64,000 nucleotides of DNA. Origin: a virus. The stretch's first letter is position 1. The number at the start of each line of letters is the position of its first letter. The stretch is from positions 57,303-121,302 of IMG/VR virus record IMGVR_UViG_3300042914_002952. One strand, given 5' to 3'. The translations under genes were made by a program, and so were the position numbers. This document shows, piece by piece, positions 61,901 through 64,000 of the stretch. Below the pieces are notes generated by a model. The model made no database searches, had not been told where the DNA came from, and was given only the letters and a program-made list of their open reading frames with translations.

Positions 61901-64000
61901 TTGATTATAGATTTGAAACGGATTATAGTGTTAACAAGAATAGTAATTTAATGAGTGCACATGTATACGGTGACGGTACCGTATATTGTGAAACCCCAAC
62001 TGGTTGTACTTTAGTTTCCGATTTATTTATTGAATTAATTGGTTATAAGACGGGTGTACAAGAAGGGACCGATTGGTCATTTTATTTTTATGCAAATTGT
62101 ATAAGTGGAACAAATGAAAATGCTGACGTTCATATCGAAAAGGTTAGTGATTGTATATACAAATTAACGGGTGTTTCCGAAAATGATGTTATAAATTTTA
62201 ATGTTATTGATTCAGCAAATAAAGAGGTTAAATTTAAAATTTTGGGGTTACAACCAAAATTTGAACATGACCCGTGTCCCGAACCTAGTGGTAAAACACA
62301 CACGGAAATTTTTGAAATTGTTAGTTATCAAGGTACATCTGGAAACCCAATTTCATCATATTCTGAAGTCGTCTTTTGTGACAATTACACGGGATATACA
62401 ATTCAACCAAAATTAGAATATAAAACGAATTTTGATTATGGTTTAAAATGTGATTCAATTGCTTTAAAAATCGATAATTCATTAACAATAGATGATAGTA
62501 CGACATATCAAGACGTACAATCTTTTATTAGTGGGGGGACAATCACAAAAGTAAATGTATGTAATTTATCCGTTGGTGATTATATTTTATCAGCTGAAGT
62601 TAGACCATGTACAACATATTCACATCAGAATATTTTAGATGGAATGATGTCAGGATTTTCTTTCACATATGGATATAGAAAAGTACAAATAACAAGTATC
62701 GAATGTTTAGGTTCTGTTAGGAGTAACTTAATAACAGGATTGACTCAAAATAATGATTATGAGGTTTTTGAAGTTCTTCCAACTACACAACTTAGGGTTT
62801 ATACAAACAAGTCTGTTGAGAATTTTGGTGTTCCTGAAAATGGTCGTTATTTCTTTGATTTTAGATTTCCGGAAGAATTGCAAATAAAACCTTCGGATTT
62901 TATTGAACCATGTTGTAATCATCCAAAAGAATTATATAATCATGGTGATTATTTGATAAACCAATACGGATTCCCAATTGAAGTTATAGATGTCGATTTG
63001 GATTACTGTAATCCTAATCTGTATTTTAATTTAAATCTTGAAACTGATTGCGGACCATATAACGATACACTGTTAGTTGTTTTTAACGGCAACGTAGATG
63101 AACAACTTTTACTTGGACATAAATATGAAAACCACCCTGGTCTTGGATTTGATTTGGGTCAATATTATGTCGACGATGAGTGGTGTCCGGACGTACCAAC
63201 CGATTTTGAATTATTAAATGACGTTTTTTGTCCTTCTCCACCACCAACACCTTCTATTACACCAACACCAACAAAAACACCTTCTATTACACCAACACTA
63301 ACAAAAACACCTTCGACTACACCAACGCCAACAAAAACACCATCGGTGACTCCATCTGTAACACCAACTAGTTCTTTAACACCGCAGTCAACACCTTCTA
63401 CTACACCATCTGTAACACCAACTAGTTCTTTAACACCATCGGTGACTCCATCAAGAACACCTTCTACTACACCATCTGTAACACCAACTAGTTCTTTAAC
63501 ACCGCAGTCAACACCTTCTACTACACCATCTGTAACATCAACTAGTTCTGTTACACCATCGGTGACTCCATCAAGAACACCATCTGTAACACCAACTAGT
63601 TCTTTAACACCATCGGTGACCCCATCAAGAACACCATCGGTGACTCCATCTGTAACACCAACTAGTTCTTTAACACCGCAGTCAACACCTTCGACTACAC
63701 CATCTGTAACATCAACTAGTTCTGTTACACCATCGGTGACTCCATCAAGAACACCATCTGTAACATCAACTAGTTCTGTTACACCATCGGTGACTCCATC
63801 AAGAACACCATCTGTAACATCAACTAGTTCTGTTACACCATCGGTGACTCCATCAAGAACACCTTCAGTAACACCATCTGTAACACCAACTAGTTCTTTA
63901 ACACCGCAGTCAACACCTTCGACTACACCATCTGTAACATCAACTAGTTCTGTTACACCATCGGTGACTCCATCAAGAACACCATCTGTAACATCAACTA
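58996..64000 (+). CDS. Giant baseplate/tail-tip protein with gpI-like region and repeat C-terminus (partial, >1668 aa)
   Basis: Frame open from the ATG at 58996 to the window edge without a stop. It starts KRKVPSQAASGAETFNDFLV. At about 430-467, EFYRRLLVNLIEIYKSKGTR then KALEFFLKFLGAPEPLIKIN resembles tail protein I-type assembly regions of baseplate wedges. A long helical/beta body continues (QLIEQLVPASTLWTGGNLIE), followed by Cys-containing beta domains (about 1000-1410). From about residue 1413 a Pro/Thr/Ser repeat tract of at least 255 residues begins. It probably links the baseplate to a receptor-binding tip beyond the window. Start chosen by TAATG overlap with the upstream stop. Confidence 0.75.
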   Translation, partial: MAKRKVPSQAASGAETFNDFLVGRQITDGTSSLTNTVFSLDKVIPQRDSKSFSTTPFSEFLTLDSIKQVDGIQTTTRTKTKKTNEVSFKSNKKYADKSLFGSLSSRILVSLTRIINKFPGAINIVADSPISSSPYSVSGSTYDDSAHTTIFYTERSKFFNPFDLVLIEPNSVIKPETENELRNFYSSYTKYVIVVNNVTYPILEYTEPNVDNVIQFKVYGQPFTGSTYLGNVLIRPNDGLIEEFFSGLDDLEQSLLNRETNPIYTSSFRVPRDSQNNSKTSLVSVTTSWPLSNDGYNIQITGIDYELYVTRLSDIANEIDDYKSNLMVRFLSSPQLFEFDTEDKRAESVFQLYGQSFDSVKKYIDNIAYMRNVSYDSINNLPDVLLKNLSENLGLSTTNLFDEKKLEDVLYTRINTTYAGISTGTNLVEAEYEFYRRLLVNLIEIYKSKGTRKALEFFLKFLGAPEPLIKINEYIYQVTSLPASFDLEEDIYEAIQGNKTYTFAVLNVTGYTYEKKTYTGTTSFDRDGYPVNEINGLPRRAYSETEDVFFEKGAGWYDITLSHRSPLILDTTNSVLTGRTKTIITKNKPYTYGEDYFNVFRTLPGLDTGYDLVSDIDNTKARLKEDNSDLILNRKNIEIYISPARAIDYDVFRRSKELEISFGTNNNLPTQTGKTFVEFLDTFIHNLVKNSNKIRYKKNYIQLEDVYRDYLSQTTGFTPYHQITVTEFVDKISPYWVQLIEQLVPASTLWTGGNLIENNVFGRPKYPYVYDCQPLQFIEELYPDFETYIEEDLENILGEEINFRSLLRLTGVTFYPIIEIDGVIYGGADYSGLTSNMYVVLSGTTNTSNSAKLFDLQPLTGCTSGVTSNDPINLSLICDYKDYLEPDVDKIKELWLDALSELISDITITRNSAGYEPYSPFTGTTGQTYYSETIPLIKWETFTDVNGVEKVRFSSVKLGPNDCSVSEYFDYRFETDYSVNKNSNLMSAHVYGDGTVYCETPTGCTLVSDLFIELIGYKTGVQEGTDWSFYFYANCISGTNENADVHIEKVSDCIYKLTGVSENDVINFNVIDSANKEVKFKILGLQPKFEHDPCPEPSGKTHTEIFEIVSYQGTSGNPISSYSEVVFCDNYTGYTIQPKLEYKTNFDYGLKCDSIALKIDNSLTIDDSTTYQDVQSFISGGTITKVNVCNLSVGDYILSAEVRPCTTYSHQNILDGMMSGFSFTYGYRKVQITSIECLGSVRSNLITGLTQNNDYEVFEVLPTTQLRVYTNKSVENFGVPENGRYFFDFRFPEELQIKPSDFIEPCCNHPKELYNHGDYLINQYGFPIEVIDVDLDYCNPNLYFNLNLETDCGPYNDTLLVVFNGNVDEQLLLGHKYENHPGLGFDLGQYYVDDEWCPDVPTDFELLNDVFCPSPPPTPSITPTPTKTPSITPTLTKTPSTTPTPTKTPSVTPSVTPTSSLTPQSTPSTTPSVTPTSSLTPSVTPSRTPSTTPSVTPTSSLTPQSTPSTTPSVTSTSSVTPSVTPSRTPSVTPTSSLTPSVTPSRTPSVTPSVTPTSSLTPQSTPSTTPSVTSTSSVTPSVTPSRTPSVTSTSSVTPSVTPSRTPSVTSTSSVTPSVTPSRTPSVTPSVTPTSSLTPQSTPSTTPSVTSTSSVTPSVTPSRTPSVTST
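63235..64000 (+). repeat. Long Pro/Thr/Ser repeat tract with perfect 54-bp units
   Basis: A mosaic of [22 protein letters not shown] and [14 protein letters not shown] units. A 54-bp unit beginning CCATCGGTGACTCC starts at 63730, 63784 and 63838 (18 residues each). The frame stays open to the window end. The identity of units shows recent expansion; such tracts often collapse in assemblies. Confidence 0.88.

Noticed and set aside
63235-64000. Regular repeats at the window end as a CRISPR array or non-coding satellite
   Set aside because: They keep a single open frame and encode Pro/Thr/Ser units continuous with the upstream protein.

Overview
The window is 64 kb of a strongly AT-rich, tightly packed genome of a T4-like, contractile-tailed (myovirus-type) phage. 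Hallmarks are a tail sheath (gp18-like), a tail tube (gp19-like), gp25/gp6/gp53-like baseplate proteins, a family B DNA polymerase, a gp32-like SSB, a UvsX/RecA-like recombinase, an RNase H/FEN-type 5' exonuclease, a gp41/DnaB-like helicase and class I ribonucleotide reductase. The very large baseplate proteins (1615, 1930, 1534 and more than 1668 aa) point to a big, distant ('far-T4') relative. No integrase, rRNA, terminase or major capsid gene is in the window. Head genes are presumed to lie outside it.

Host inference: start codons are preceded by A-rich leaders with no visible Shine-Dalgarno motif. The leaders of the DNA polymerase and gp32-like genes each carry TTTG-N19-TATATTTTARATA, which fits the Bacteroidota primary sigma promoter (TTTG / TAnnTTTG). 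A Bacteroidota host is therefore likely, but this is inference. A second octamer, TATTTATA (or TATTTATT), lies directly upstream of most virion transcription units. It resembles a T4-type late promoter and often sits only 3-7 nt from the ATG.

Layout: 1-3436 (minus) holds a partial glycosyltransferase and five poorly characterised proteins, one WYL-like. 3492-9925 (plus) holds fibre/adhesin-like proteins with Pro/Thr/Ser repeat linkers, discoidin-like and LamG-like domains and a BppU-like protein. 10012-12909 is the DNA polymerase. 12906-17736 is a mixed-strand block with a neck-like protein, a SNF2 helicase, connector/terminator proteins and a small RHH protein. 18048-36017 (plus) holds sheath, tube, a gp26-like protein with a candidate +1 frameshift extension, a tape-measure-like protein and giant hub/baseplate proteins. 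36063-37264 holds small proteins including a Dps-like one. 37269-37427 carries tRNA-Asp and tRNA-Pro. 37506-46816 is the replication, recombination and nucleotide operon, ending in an intein-bearing nrdA. 46817-46937 is a structured intergenic element. 46952-64000 holds a GNAT protein and the baseplate wedge operon, ending in a giant open CDS that runs off the window into Pro/Thr/Ser repeats.

How it fits together: the replication block supplies a replisome and dNTP synthesis. The rest builds the neck, tail, baseplate and receptor-binding fibres. The same Cys-rich modules and Pro/Thr/Ser linkers recur in fibre and baseplate genes, suggesting module shuffling by recombination. The phage-encoded tRNA-Pro(UGG) matches the CCA proline codon that dominates those linkers.
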